A stretch of 8,918 nt of DNA, taken from NCBI GenBank assembly GCA_026395775.1, contig JAPLYA010000119.1, positions 1-8,918 on the forward strand, written 5' to 3'. The DNA is from Candidatus Pacearchaeota archaeon (GTDB taxonomy: Archaea > Nanobdellota > Nanobdellia > Pacearchaeales > GW2011-AR1). This document shows positions 1-6,721 of this stretch, one piece after another (position 1 is the stretch's first letter; each line of letters starts with the position of its first letter). Position numbers and translations under genes: made by a program. The notes beneath the pieces were generated by a model. The model had not been told where the DNA came from. It ran no database searches and saw only the letters and a list, made by a program, of their open reading frames with translations.

Positions 1-1518
1 AGGCAAGCCAATTGTCTCATTATTACTAATGTAATTACTCAGTTCACTTGTGGACCAGATTTTTTTGGCTTCTTTAACAATATACTGATGGGTAAAAGAG
101 GTTCCATACAAGGGTACAACAACTAAATCGCCTTCTGAAACATTATAATTTCCTTCATAAGTTTTATTTTCAAAATATTGCTTAACTTTATAAGTTCCAG
201 ACTCGACAGAAACATTTTCAGTTTTTTTATTGGGGTCATAAAATAAGGTTTGCACAACTCTCTCTTGATTACTTTCTACTTTTATTATTTCTACTTTCAC
301 AAAAGTAGTATAGTTTAAGCCATCTGGAAAAATTATCTGAATAGTAGCATTCAGCTTTTCCTCTCCCAAATCAATGTGGGCAAGTCCATAACCAAAATAA
401 TTATCTTTTCCACTTTCTCCCAAATCAATTGCATTTCTTTGGAGTTTTGCTCTTATATTATTGTTAGAAGCTGTTGGAGTCTTTTCTTTTAATAGGGCAA
501 TAACTCCCGCAACATGAGGGGCTGCCATAGAAGTTCCATCAAAAGAGCCATATCCTTCAGCACTTGTTGATATTATATTAGCCCCTGGGGCTACAAATTC
601 CAATTCTTCTCCTGCTCCATTCTCACCAGTCAAGTCATTATTTTCATCTATAGAGCCTACTGCAATTACACTTGAATATCTTGCAGGATAATATATTTGG
701 TTGTCTTTTCCAGAGGCAGCAACTAATATTATCCCTCTGCTGTATGCTTCATCAACCATTTTCTTTAATGAAGGGCTATCCACCGATATCCCCAAACTCA
801 TTACAATAATGTCCATATTGTTATCAATAGCCCATTGTATGCCTTGAATAAAATTACTCAACTTACCACCAGAAGCACCGATTACTTTTATAGAATACAA
901 CTCTGATTCTGGGGCTACTCCAACAACACCCATATTATTATTTTCAGCGGCTATAACCCCCGCTACTGAAGTACCATGACCCAAATCATCATCCCAGTAT
1001 TCACTATTATTAATAAAAGAAATTCCGCCTTTTACATTATTTATTAAATCTGGATGATTCTTATTTATCCCAGAATCTATAACTGCAATTTTAACATTTT
1101 TTCCAGTTATATCACCCCAAACTTTTGGAGCATCAATCTTTTCAATTCCCCAAGGAATTATTTGGTGGTCTAAGCTTACAGAGACTCCATCCCCAAACAA
1201 CTCTAAATCTATATCTGGTTCTATACTGTCAACATTAGGATTATCTTGCAGTTCTTTTATAGATTCCTTGTCAGCTGTTATTATAGAAGTATCTATAGAA
1301 TCTAGGTTATTTCTTATTTCCACACCGCTATTCTCTAGGACTGTTTCGTTTATGTTGCCTTTGAATATAACCATTGCATTTACTTCTTCTCCCAGGGATA
1401 TTTCATTAATATTCTCACTTGAAAAAGAATTAATTTCATTAGAACTTGTGCCCCCGATAGCCAAAACTAGGGAAATTAAGGATACAATAATAATTCCTAT
1501 TAATATTTTATTTTTCAT
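1..1518 (-). CDS. Subtilisin-like serine protease (S8), C-terminus beyond left edge
   Basis: This gene encodes an exported subtilase, of which 506 residues are visible. A hydrophobic signal or anchor segment covers residues 4-20. It is followed by an inhibitor-I9-like propeptide at about 45-106, ending in NPNVDSIEPD. The catalytic domain carries the triad: Asp148 in the IDSGI motif, His181 in GHGTSVAG and Ser330 in GTSMAAPHVAG. Spacing matches the subtilisin family. The oxyanion Asn, expected in an AA(A/S)GN motif, reads AASGKD, so Lys271 sits there. Residues from about 370 onward form a beta-rich extension that runs off the edge. The start ATG overlaps the TGA of the upstream membrane gene (ATGA), which fixes the start and implies translational coupling. 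The fold call is secure. The substrate is unknown; the co-encoded secreted protein is an obvious candidate, and activity is uncertain because of Lys271. Confidence 0.93.
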   Translation of the reverse strand, partial: MKNKILIGIIIVSLISLVLAIGGTSSNEINSFSSENINEISLGEEVNAMVIFKGNINETVLENSGVEIRNNLDSIDTSIITADKESIKELQDNPNVDSIEPDIDLELFGDGVSVSLDHQIIPWGIEKIDAPKVWGDITGKNVKIAVIDSGINKNHPDLINNVKGGISFINNSEYWDDDLGHGTSVAGVIAAENNNMGVVGVAPESELYSIKVIGASGGKLSNFIQGIQWAIDNNMDIIVMSLGISVDSPSLKKMVDEAYSRGIILVAASGKDNQIYYPARYSSVIAVGSIDENNDLTGENGAGEELEFVAPGANIISTSAEGYGSFDGTSMAAPHVAGVIALLKEKTPTASNNNIRAKLQRNAIDLGESGKDNYFGYGLAHIDLGEEKLNATIQIIFPDGLNYTTFVKVEIIKVESNQERVVQTLFYDPNKKTENVSVESGTYKVKQYFENKTYEGNYNVSEGDLVVVPLYGTSFTHQYIVKEAKKIWSTSELSNYISNNETIGLP

Positions 1519-1865
1519 TTTTTAATTAGCAGATCAATAAAAAATCCAAATATTGCGAAAAGAGCTAGAGCTGAGGAAATATTTACCCATAATAAATCGC
1601 TAACCCCGCAACTACCAAAAAAAGTGCATAAAGTCTTACCCATATTAAAAAAAGATATTAAAATATTTTCATTTTGTAATAAAAATAATAATGGCATCCC
1701 TAAAAACAATCCCGCGGCCATGCCAATAAATTTTCTGTATAATATTGACAAAATGACAGGTATCATGATTAAAAGTAAAGGTATAAATTTGCCAACAAAA
1801 AAAGAGAGTATAAAAATGACTAATAAAATTGCCCCCCCAATCAACCCACCTTTCCAAGATTTCAT
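1515..1865 (-). CDS. Small multi-pass membrane protein of unknown function
   Basis: The protein has 116 residues and is strongly hydrophobic. Likely membrane segments lie at about 7-25, 27-43, 46-63 and 94-114, with a charged KK C-terminus. A short polar loop at 74-90 contains a cysteine pair, Cys80 and Cys86, that could form a disulfide or bind metal. An in-frame ATG lies six codons upstream, at 1883. The ATG at 1865 is preferred because it forms an exact ATGA overlap with the stop of the preceding gene, the same arrangement as at this gene's own 3' end with the protease. It is the middle gene of a three-gene operon with a secreted protein and a subtilase, so a role in their membrane placement or processing is plausible but unproven. 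I do not recognise the family. Confidence 0.8.
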   Translation of the reverse strand: MKSWKGGLIGGAILLVIFILSFFVGKFIPLLLIMIPVILSILYRKFIGMAAGLFLGMPLLFLLQNENILISFFNMGKTLCTFFGSCGVSDLLWVNISSALALFAIFGFFIDLLIKK

Positions 1866-3433
1866 TTGAATAACTTCCCCCATAGATTTTTGAAAAAACT
1901 TACAATTGGATTTGCTTTCTTAACTTCCTGCGGGCTCTGTTGATTGTTCTCGTTAACTACTTTTCCAGTTAATGGAGAACTTGATTGTATGTTATTCTGT
2001 ATATTTTGAACATTATTAACAACATTCTCAACTTGATTTATAACTTCTTGATATTCATCTAAGAAATAACTTTTTTTATCCCCAATAAGGCTCCATGTTT
2101 CTAAAGTTCTATAGCTATTTCCTTCTTTTTTCACAATAACAACATATCCTAATGAATCAATTTTAGTAAAATCTGGGCTCTGTAATGAGCTTATTCCTGC
2201 TAAAATCCATCCTTGTGCTATTGCACCAAAACCTATGCTTGCTTTTGGGTCATTCATAACAGTAGTTGATATGCTTGAAAGTATTTCATTTGGTTCAATA
2301 TCTCCGTTTTCAATTGTTCCCCCCGCCAAATTGATTGCGTTTGATATAGAAGTCTTTGCCAAATCAAGTTGTTTATTATACCATAAAGCAGATGCTTCTA
2401 ATCCACTATCTCCAACTCCCGCAATTAATGTTTTATATAGTCTTATTCTATCATTATCCCATCTGCTCTTCAATGTATCCTGAGTCCAGGAAGTCTCTTC
2501 AGGAATTGCTGTAATCATTCCGATATCTGCAGAAGAATAATTTCTTTTCCCAACAATTTTATTACCTTCAAAATAAGGCAAACCTTTTGCTTTTAGTTGA
2601 TTGTTAAATTGTAAACTTATCTTATTTACGTTGGGATTTCCGATATAAAGAGTAGCAATCCCCTTATCCGCTAGACTAGTTTCATCTACATTATCTTGGC
2701 TGTCCTCAATATTATATATAAATGCTGTGACATCATGCCTGAAACTTGCTGGGACTTGACTAATAAACACTTTATAACTTACTCCTGAACCAGCTAGAAA
2801 GACATTTGAGACTGTGGCTACAACACTATCAGCAATCTTTTCAGCTAACTCAGATTCTTTATTTTTTATAGAGTTGCTTACTTCCTTCAGTTTAGAATTG
2901 GATAAATCAATAACATGCAAAGAAGAGTGATAAGTTCTACTTGCAAATTTATTAGCTCTTAAACTTATATCGTTATTTAGCTTGTTAAGATTATTGTTTA
3001 TTTCTTTTATAACTGGCTCTGCTTTCTTTTGAACATCCTTGTTAATTGCTTCTATATTTTCTGGCAGTGTTTTATCTAGGTTGTTTAATTCTGTCGTGAT
3101 ATCAGACTGATCTATTGTTAAATCAACAGAAGAACTAGTAATCTCACCTATTTTTATTCTTAATAACTCTCCATTTATTCCAAATGGCAGAGCGGTTGTT
3201 GTTCCTTTAATCAAAGCTATTGGAAAGCTATACCCGACTGGATAGCCATATCTTTGCCATTCAAGATATGAGTAGTAGGTTCCTAAAACATTCATTCGAT
3301 ATGGCTTTACATATCCCAATTCGTTTCCATTGCCAGAAATGGGGACTTTTTGGTTATAAGAATACTGGGCTGCAAGAACTGAGGAGCTTAGAAATATTGT
3401 AAACAAAATAAACAAAACATACCTTTTTTCCAT
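1862..3433 (-). CDS. Secreted protein of unknown function, first gene of protease operon
   Basis: This 523-residue protein has a clear Sec signal peptide (1-21, ending SSSVLA, then AQYSYNQ). A beta-rich, Gly/Tyr-rich section follows to about 110. Next comes a long, charged, Asn/Lys-rich helical stretch at about 115-200 that looks coiled-coil. A mixed alpha/beta section spans 205-460. A second Asn/Gln-rich helical segment at 460-485 leads to the motif PLTGKVV (LTG at 488-490) and an amphipathic, basic C-terminal helix ending FFKNLWGKLFK. No enzyme motif was recognised, and no C-terminal membrane span is present, so it is probably released or held at the surface by protein contacts. It overlaps the next gene by four bases (ATGA) and shares its transcript with a membrane protein and a subtilase. 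The ATG at 3433 lies about 26 bases after a TATA box, so the message is probably leaderless. Confidence 0.85.
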   Translation of the reverse strand: MEKRYVLFILFTIFLSSSVLAAQYSYNQKVPISGNGNELGYVKPYRMNVLGTYYSYLEWQRYGYPVGYSFPIALIKGTTTALPFGINGELLRIKIGEITSSSVDLTIDQSDITTELNNLDKTLPENIEAINKDVQKKAEPVIKEINNNLNKLNNDISLRANKFASRTYHSSLHVIDLSNSKLKEVSNSIKNKESELAEKIADSVVATVSNVFLAGSGVSYKVFISQVPASFRHDVTAFIYNIEDSQDNVDETSLADKGIATLYIGNPNVNKISLQFNNQLKAKGLPYFEGNKIVGKRNYSSADIGMITAIPEETSWTQDTLKSRWDNDRIRLYKTLIAGVGDSGLEASALWYNKQLDLAKTSISNAINLAGGTIENGDIEPNEILSSISTTVMNDPKASIGFGAIAQGWILAGISSLQSPDFTKIDSLGYVVIVKKEGNSYRTLETWSLIGDKKSYFLDEYQEVINQVENVVNNVQNIQNNIQSSSPLTGKVVNENNQQSPQEVKKANPIVSFFKNLWGKLFK

Positions 3434-3454
3434 CGGAAATGTAAATTCGACTTT

Positions 3455-3463
3455 TATTTAAAG
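3455..3463 (-). promoter_or_regulatory. TATA box with BRE for the secreted protein-protease operon
   Basis: On the minus strand the sequence reads GGAAAGCTTTAAATA, a purine-rich BRE followed by a near-ideal archaeal TATA element. Its centre is about 26 bases before the ATG at 3433, placing transcription start at or next to the start codon. The rest of the 3434-3638 gap shows only a possible terminator. Confidence 0.75.
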
Positions 3464-3581
3464 CTTTCCCCAACGATATTCACTAACTGTTGATAGTAAT
3501 AAACAAGGGGGTGCCTTCTTATCACAGTATAAACAACTCACACCAATTTTCCTTTTTATTGCAATTGCCTCTTAATCATAA

Positions 3582-3600
3582 TAAAAATCCAGATTTTTTA
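3582..3600 (-). terminator. Possible terminator of the PEP-CTERM operon
   Basis: On the minus strand AAAAATC and GATTTTT arms flank a very short loop, followed by further T-rich sequence (ATTTTTATT). It lies about 40 bases after the stop of the PEP-CTERM gene. Archaea can terminate on T-tracts alone, so the hairpin itself may be incidental. Confidence 0.35.
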
Positions 3601-3638
3601 TAACTTATCATTTTAACGTATACTTTTAATCATCTAAA

Positions 3639-4334
3639 TTAATTATCTTTCTTCTTTCTTCTCAAAGCTAAAGCTCCAACTCCAATTCCTAATAAAGCCA
3701 AACTTGAAGGTTCGGGAGTTTTCTCAGCCCTTGTATTATCAAGATAAAAATTATCAAAATCCATGTGTGTTCTGCCATTATGACCTGAGAAAGCCCCAAG
3801 ATACAGCTCATAATCTCCGTTAGGGTTTGTTAGAGAAAGATTATCAAAGGAAACCACCCCAGAAGGAGATTCTCTTCTAATTGCTAAATTATTTTCTTGA
3901 AATTCGATCCGAACATGGGAAGTTCCAAGTTCATCAAATCCTTGAACAGTATTGTTAAATCCGCAAATCCCAATTCTCCAATATTGGTCTCCAGTCAATA
4001 AGGCCATTGCCCCATAATTTCCCTCTTTAGAAACAACATCAAGGTTATACTCGATCACATCGCCTGTTTTAAACTGCATTTTTGGAACGAGATAAGTCCT
4101 TCTATCTCCGATTGTGTTTTGTTGCATGTGGAAATTCTGAGAAACCTGATCAACAAAACCCTCATCCATTAATGGTTGGCCTTCAACATCTTGCCTAACA
4201 TCCCATTTATCTGTATTTAATGTTGGGGCAGAGAAATCATCATACAAAATCGGTGTAGCACTTGCTTTTCCAGCCAAACCAAAAGCCATTGCACCGGTCA
4301 TTAACAAGCTCGTCAAAGTTTTTCTGATTTTCAT
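3639..4334 (-). CDS. Exported jelly-roll-like protein with PEP-CTERM sorting tail
   Basis: This 231-residue protein has a Sec signal peptide (residues 1-26, cleavage site ASA|TP). A beta-rich domain begins YDDFSAPTLNTDKWD and resembles concanavalin A-like lectin/glucanase sandwiches (fold-level inference only). The C-terminus has the full tripartite PEP-CTERM signal: PEP at 207-209, a hydrophobic Gly/Ala/Leu helix at about 212-224 and the basic stretch RRKKK at 225-229. In bacteria such tails are recognised and cut by exosortases during export to the cell surface. No exosortase or archaeosortase is visible in the window. The gene overlaps the upstream zinc-ribbon gene by ATGA and is cotranscribed with it. 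The DNA looks less AT-rich than its neighbours, and with the bacterial-style tail this suggests horizontal acquisition, though that is inference. Confidence 0.88.
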   Translation of the reverse strand: MKIRKTLTSLLMTGAMAFGLAGKASATPILYDDFSAPTLNTDKWDVRQDVEGQPLMDEGFVDQVSQNFHMQQNTIGDRRTYLVPKMQFKTGDVIEYNLDVVSKEGNYGAMALLTGDQYWRIGICGFNNTVQGFDELGTSHVRIEFQENNLAIRRESPSGVVSFDNLSLTNPNGDYELYLGAFSGHNGRTHMDFDNFYLDNTRAEKTPEPSSLALLGIGVGALALRRKKKDN

Positions 4335-4714
4335 TTTCTTATCCTATTTATCAAGAGGACAGTTATTTGTCCGATTTCTAAGAATATAGCACTTAAAAAC
4401 CATCCTATTTGCCTTAATGCTAAATATTGTTGTTGATAGACATTTTCGGCTATTGGTGCGAAGTCAAAATAAAATATAGCATAAATAAAAACAATTAATG
4501 TTGCTAATTGGCCTATCCAAAAACCAAGATTCTGGCCGGATCCAGTACTTTTTTCAGTTAAGTGTTTATTTTCCATTTTTTGTGAGTTTTCTGATTGTTT
4601 GCCTTTTGATTCTCTCTGTTCATAGCACTCTTTGCACAAGTTTAAGTCGGTACCTGAAGGATTGTACGTATTCCAAAAGGAAATTTCCTTCTTGCACTTG
4701 TCGCATTTTGACAT
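4331..4714 (-). CDS. Zinc-ribbon membrane protein, first gene of PEP-CTERM operon
   Basis: This 127-residue protein starts with a treble-clef or zinc-ribbon-like module with two CxxC knuckles, Cys4/Cys7 and Cys27/Cys30, enough to hold one zinc ion. A polar Lys/Glu/Ser-rich linker follows (31-60). Two membrane spans lie at about 63-83 and 100-122, with a basic tail. The zinc module probably faces the cytoplasm. The stop overlaps the start of the PEP-CTERM gene (ATGA), so the two proteins are made together. A role in handling or anchoring the PEP-CTERM protein is possible, but nothing in the sequence shows protease or sortase residues. The ATG at 4714 sits about 27 bases from a TATA box, which supports this start. 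The family was not recognised. Confidence 0.82.
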   Translation of the reverse strand: MSKCDKCKKEISFWNTYNPSGTDLNLCKECYEQRESKGKQSENSQKMENKHLTEKSTGSGQNLGFWIGQLATLIVFIYAIFYFDFAPIAENVYQQQYLALRQIGWFLSAIFLEIGQITVLLINRIRK

Positions 4715-4736
4715 CTTAATTCTCTATATCCTGGGC

Positions 4737-4745
4737 TTTTTTAAA
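4737..4745 (-). promoter_or_regulatory. TATA box of the zinc-ribbon/PEP-CTERM operon
   Basis: The minus strand reads CATTTAAAAAAG, centred about 27 bases upstream of the ATG at 4714, consistent with a leaderless message. A GTTACC element (minus strand, 4751-4756) lies just upstream of the BRE position, so the divergent regulator could act here. Confidence 0.65.
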
Positions 4746-4750
4746 TGTTT

Positions 4751-4791
4751 GGTAACTCGAAAGGTAACCTTATAATAAAAAACTTGGTTAC
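4751..4791. promoter_or_regulatory. Candidate operator: repeated GGTAAC half-sites in a divergent promoter
   Basis: GGTAAC occurs at 4751-4756 and 4763-4768 as a direct repeat 12 bases apart. GTAACC (4764-4769) and GGTTAC (4786-4791) form an inverted repeat that brackets the plus-strand TATA box. AAGG-TAA-CCTT at 4761-4771 is a short palindrome over the BRE. The placement would let a dimeric winged-helix protein block TBP/TFB access. Binding by the adjacent regulator is inference. Confidence 0.45.
4770..4778 (+). promoter_or_regulatory. TATA box of the winged-helix regulator gene
   Basis: CTTATAATA is centred about 28 bases before the ATG at 4803, matching the spacing seen at other genes here and predicting a leaderless transcript. 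It lies inside the GTAACC/GGTTAC inverted repeat. Confidence 0.6.
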
Positions 4792-4802
4792 TCTCTCTTC
4801 TT

Positions 4803-5075
4803 ATGAAGATTGCTCCAAGTCTAATATGCTTTGTAGGGATAAGCAAAAGAAGAAAAGAAATACTGTTGCACTTAAAAGAAAGACAGATTAGTCAACCAGA
4901 ACTAATGAGATTAACTGGAATGTATAAGGCACATACTTCAAGGACATTAAGAGAATTAAAAGAAAAGAGGTTGATTGAGTGTGCAAATCCGCAGGATAGA
5001 GCTTTCAAGTTCTACAAGGTAACTAATTTAGGCAAAAGAGTGCTTGCTGAGGTTAAAAGAATTACTTCAGAATAA
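4803..5075 (+). CDS. Small winged-helix DNA-binding protein, MarR/ArsR-like
   Basis: This 90-residue protein is little more than a winged helix. Helix 1 lies at about 15-28 (KRRKEILLHLKE). The helix-turn-helix spans 29-60, with SQPELMRLTG as the first helix and KAHTSRTLRELKEKRLIE as recognition helix and linker. A basic wing follows at 61-75 (NPQDRAFKFYKVT), and a C-terminal helix at 76-88 could dimerise. There is no ligand domain and no metal-binding cysteine cluster. It is transcribed divergently from the zinc-ribbon/PEP-CTERM operon across a short shared promoter with GGTAAC repeats, the classic arrangement for a local autoregulating repressor. The ATG is 28 bases from a TATA box. The fold is confident; the target assignment is inference. 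Confidence 0.85.
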   Translation: MKIAPSLICFVGISKRRKEILLHLKERQISQPELMRLTGMYKAHTSRTLRELKEKRLIECANPQDRAFKFYKVTNLGKRVLAEVKRITSE

Positions 5076-5098
5076 AGAGGGGGTTAAGAGTTAGTGGC

Positions 5099-5103
5099 TT
5101 TTT
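5099..5103 (+). terminator. T-tract terminator of the winged-helix gene
   Basis: A run of five T after GTGGC lies in the 29-base gap between convergent genes, right at the 3' end of the opposing gene. A T-tract of this kind can end archaeal transcription without a hairpin; the support is weak. Confidence 0.3.
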
Positions 5104-5104
5104 A

Positions 5105-5470
5105 TTATCTTTCAGACATGGGTTTTAACTTTTCAAATTCAAAAGAAGTGATAGGTAAATCCCGATAATCTAATATCTTCACCGGCTCATTCCATCCATT
5201 AATTTTATCAAGTAAAGGAGTTAATCTTTTTTTAAAATAAAACTCCCCACTGCCTTCTGAATTTATACAGAAATATAAAAAGGTTTCATATAACAATTTA
5301 CTTAATTTTTCTTTCTTCACTCCCCAAACCACAAATTTAGCTAAAAGCAAATTTTGACTATAACATAAAACCCGATACACATGGGGGCTTGAAAGTGCTT
5401 TTGTTTGTATATCCATAACTTTCTTTCTGCCCAATTCTTTTTCTCTTAGTAATTCCAAATAGTCACTCAT
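5105..5470 (-). CDS. Hypothetical soluble protein
   Basis: This 121-residue protein has no signal peptide and no convincing membrane span. It begins with a charged helix (2-20, SDYLELLREKELGRKK), continues through a mixed helical middle (28-70) containing scattered cysteines and aromatics, and has a second charged part (75-121) with KKRLTPLLDKINGW and DYRDLPITSFEFEKL. I recognise no catalytic or binding motif. It is convergent with the winged-helix gene and divergent from the membrane protein starting at 5557. The ATG at 5470 is about 27 bases from a TATA-like element, which supports a real, separately transcribed leaderless gene. The function is unknown. Confidence 0.7.
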   Translation of the reverse strand: MSDYLELLREKELGRKKVMDIQTKALSSPHVYRVLCYSQNLLLAKFVVWGVKKEKLSKLLYETFLYFCINSEGSGEFYFKKRLTPLLDKINGWNEPVKILDYRDLPITSFEFEKLKPMSER

Positions 5471-5490
5471 ATAATTTCAAGGGAAATGAA

Positions 5491-5502
5491 TTTTAAAAAT
5501 AT
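5491..5502 (-). promoter_or_regulatory. TATA box of the hypothetical soluble gene
   Basis: The minus strand reads ATATTTTTAAAA, centred about 27 bases before the ATG at 5470. It shares an 86-base divergent promoter region with the gene at 5557. Confidence 0.5.
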
Positions 5503-5527
5503 GCCTATTAGTCAATTAAAAGACAGA

Positions 5528-5535
5528 TTTAAATA
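5528..5535 (+). promoter_or_regulatory. TATA box that fixes the start of the 5557 gene
   Basis: ACAGATTTAAATA has TTTAAATA centred near 5531, predicting transcription start near 5557, exactly at an ATG. The in-frame TTG at 5542 would lie upstream of the message and is therefore unlikely to be used. Confidence 0.7.
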
Positions 5536-5556
5536 ACGGGTTTGATTAAGAAGCAT

Positions 5557-5916
5557 ATGAGACCACCAATCCATGTTATTCACGAAAGTTTTAACTCTTA
5601 TGAAAGAAGGAGAGTAAGGGAAGTAAATTATAACTTTTTTGCTGTAGCTATAATGCTTGTTGTAGTTGGAATTATTCTTTTAATTTTGGGAACAGCCGAT
5701 AAAATAAAACAAGCACAAGCATATGAACAAGAAGAGGCAAATTGGGAGCAACTGAGAGAGGCAAATCCTCTTCTTCCAGATAGTCCTCCACCAAAAGCAG
5801 ACGATAACTTTTTTACTTCAAGTGTCGGTTTTGAAACAATAAATAAGTTTAACGTTGGACTTGGCCTGCTAATTATAGGACTTGCATTTTTATTGGCTTT
5901 AAAATTCTTGAAGTGA
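5557..5916 (+). CDS. Small two-span membrane protein of unknown function
   Basis: This 119-residue protein has a basic, Arg-rich N-terminus (ERRRVRE at 16-22). A membrane span follows at about 26-45 (a Val/Ile/Leu-rich run ending LLILG), then a polar loop at 46-95 with a Glu/Gln-rich helix and a proline patch (LLPDSPPPK), and a second span at 98-117. The positive N-terminal segment suggests N-in, loop outside. No family was recognised. The reading frame opens at a TTG 15 bases earlier, but the TATA box at 5528-5535 places transcription start on the ATG at 5557. The next gene has its own promoter, so the two are near neighbours more than a strict operon. A role at the envelope is inferred only from topology. 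Confidence 0.75.
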   Translation: MRPPIHVIHESFNSYERRRVREVNYNFFAVAIMLVVVGIILLILGTADKIKQAQAYEQEEANWEQLREANPLLPDSPPPKADDNFFTSSVGFETINKFNVGLGLLIIGLAFLLALKFLK

Positions 5917-5939
5917 AAATAAGCCTAATTTATAGACAG

Positions 5940-5948
5940 ATTTATAAG
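5940..5948 (+). promoter_or_regulatory. TATA box of the 243-residue membrane protein gene
   Basis: ATTTATAAG is centred about 26 bases upstream of the ATG at 5970, again predicting a leaderless message. It starts only about 24 bases after the preceding stop codon. Confidence 0.65.
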
Positions 5949-5969
5949 ATTTAGATTCATTGATATACA

Positions 5970-6701
5970 ATGAACAGGAAAGCAGAATTTATTGAGTCGT
6001 CAGAAATATTTATTATTATTGCAGTAATAATAGTCTTGGGGATAGGGTTTACATTCTTCAAGATTCCAGAAGTGAGCATTACTGGATGGAGTGTTTTAAC
6101 TTGCCATACAGCTGAAATTTACATAGACTTGCCAGATAGCCCCATCTTGATAAATAAAGGGATAAACCTTTCTTATTCTTATGAGATGAATGAAAATGTA
6201 ATAGCCAAAATAATTTTGATTAACCATAATGATAGTGAAGTTGCTATAGATAATGAAACATTTTATGTTTATATCGATGATAAGAAAGTTGCAGAATTAA
6301 ACAGCTCTTTAGATGGAGAATATAATCTTACTTTAGACACTTCTATAGAAGATAAAAATATTAGAGTTATTAAAATTTTTGGGAGTGGACTTAAGAAAAA
6401 TTATTTTGGAAAATCAGACTGTATTGATGAAATCAAAAAAAGTTATAAAATATTATCTCCTGATGAAATATTATCTCTTCAGCAGGGAACTGAAGGATTA
6501 AAACTTGCCAAAAAGGGTTATAGACAAGCAATTTTGGGTAATGTAATTGGGACAACGGGTTTGTTGACTATCGGGGGGTCACTTATTTTTATAGGATTCA
6601 TAATTCTCCTGAAATGGGTAATTGCACTCATAAGGCGGGAAAAAATGAAAAACATCTGGGAAAAAATTTGCAGTTACATAGCAAGTCTGCCTTTTATTTA
6701 A
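5970..6701 (+). CDS. Membrane-anchored protein with beta-rich ectodomain
   Basis: This 243-residue protein has a short basic N-terminus, then a hydrophobic helix at about 13-30 with acidic residues just before it (EFIESSE). That organisation resembles a type IV pilin-like N-terminus, although the cleavage motif is not convincing. SITGWSV follows (ITG at 37-39). The region 45-155 is beta-rich with several potential N-glycosylation sites (NLS, NSS, NLT) and two cysteines, Cys45 and Cys151, positioned to bridge the domain. A helical stretch at 160-188 leads to a Gly-rich membrane span at about 193-220 and a basic cytoplasmic tail (IRREKMKNIWEK). The glycosylation sites and disulfide suggest an outside-facing ectodomain between two spans. 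The start is supported by a TATA box 26 bases upstream. The function is unknown. Confidence 0.78.
   Translation: MNRKAEFIESSEIFIIIAVIIVLGIGFTFFKIPEVSITGWSVLTCHTAEIYIDLPDSPILINKGINLSYSYEMNENVIAKIILINHNDSEVAIDNETFYVYIDDKKVAELNSSLDGEYNLTLDTSIEDKNIRVIKIFGSGLKKNYFGKSDCIDEIKKSYKILSPDEILSLQQGTEGLKLAKKGYRQAILGNVIGTTGLLTIGGSLIFIGFIILLKWVIALIRREKMKNIWEKICSYIASLPFI
6693..6701 (+). promoter_or_regulatory. Possible TATA box for the interrupted ORF
   Basis: TTTATTTAA, overlapping the end of the upstream gene, is centred about 25 bases before the ATG at 6722. The spacing matches functional promoters in this window, so the interrupted ORF may still be transcribed. Confidence 0.4.
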
Positions 6702-6721
6702 TTTTCAAATTTTAATTAAAA

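Noticed and set aside
1268..1525. Plus-strand 85-residue open frame
   Set aside because: It is antisense to the protease signal and propeptide region, which has a coherent protein; low-complexity shadow.
1866..1883. Upstream ATG extending the small membrane protein by six residues
   Set aside because: The ATG at 1865 forms an ATGA overlap identical to the other coupled genes, and the extra residues lie inside the previous gene.
5542..5556. TTG as the start of the 5557 membrane gene
   Set aside because: It lies only about 11 bases after the TATA centre, upstream of the expected transcription start; the ATG at 5557 has the right distance.
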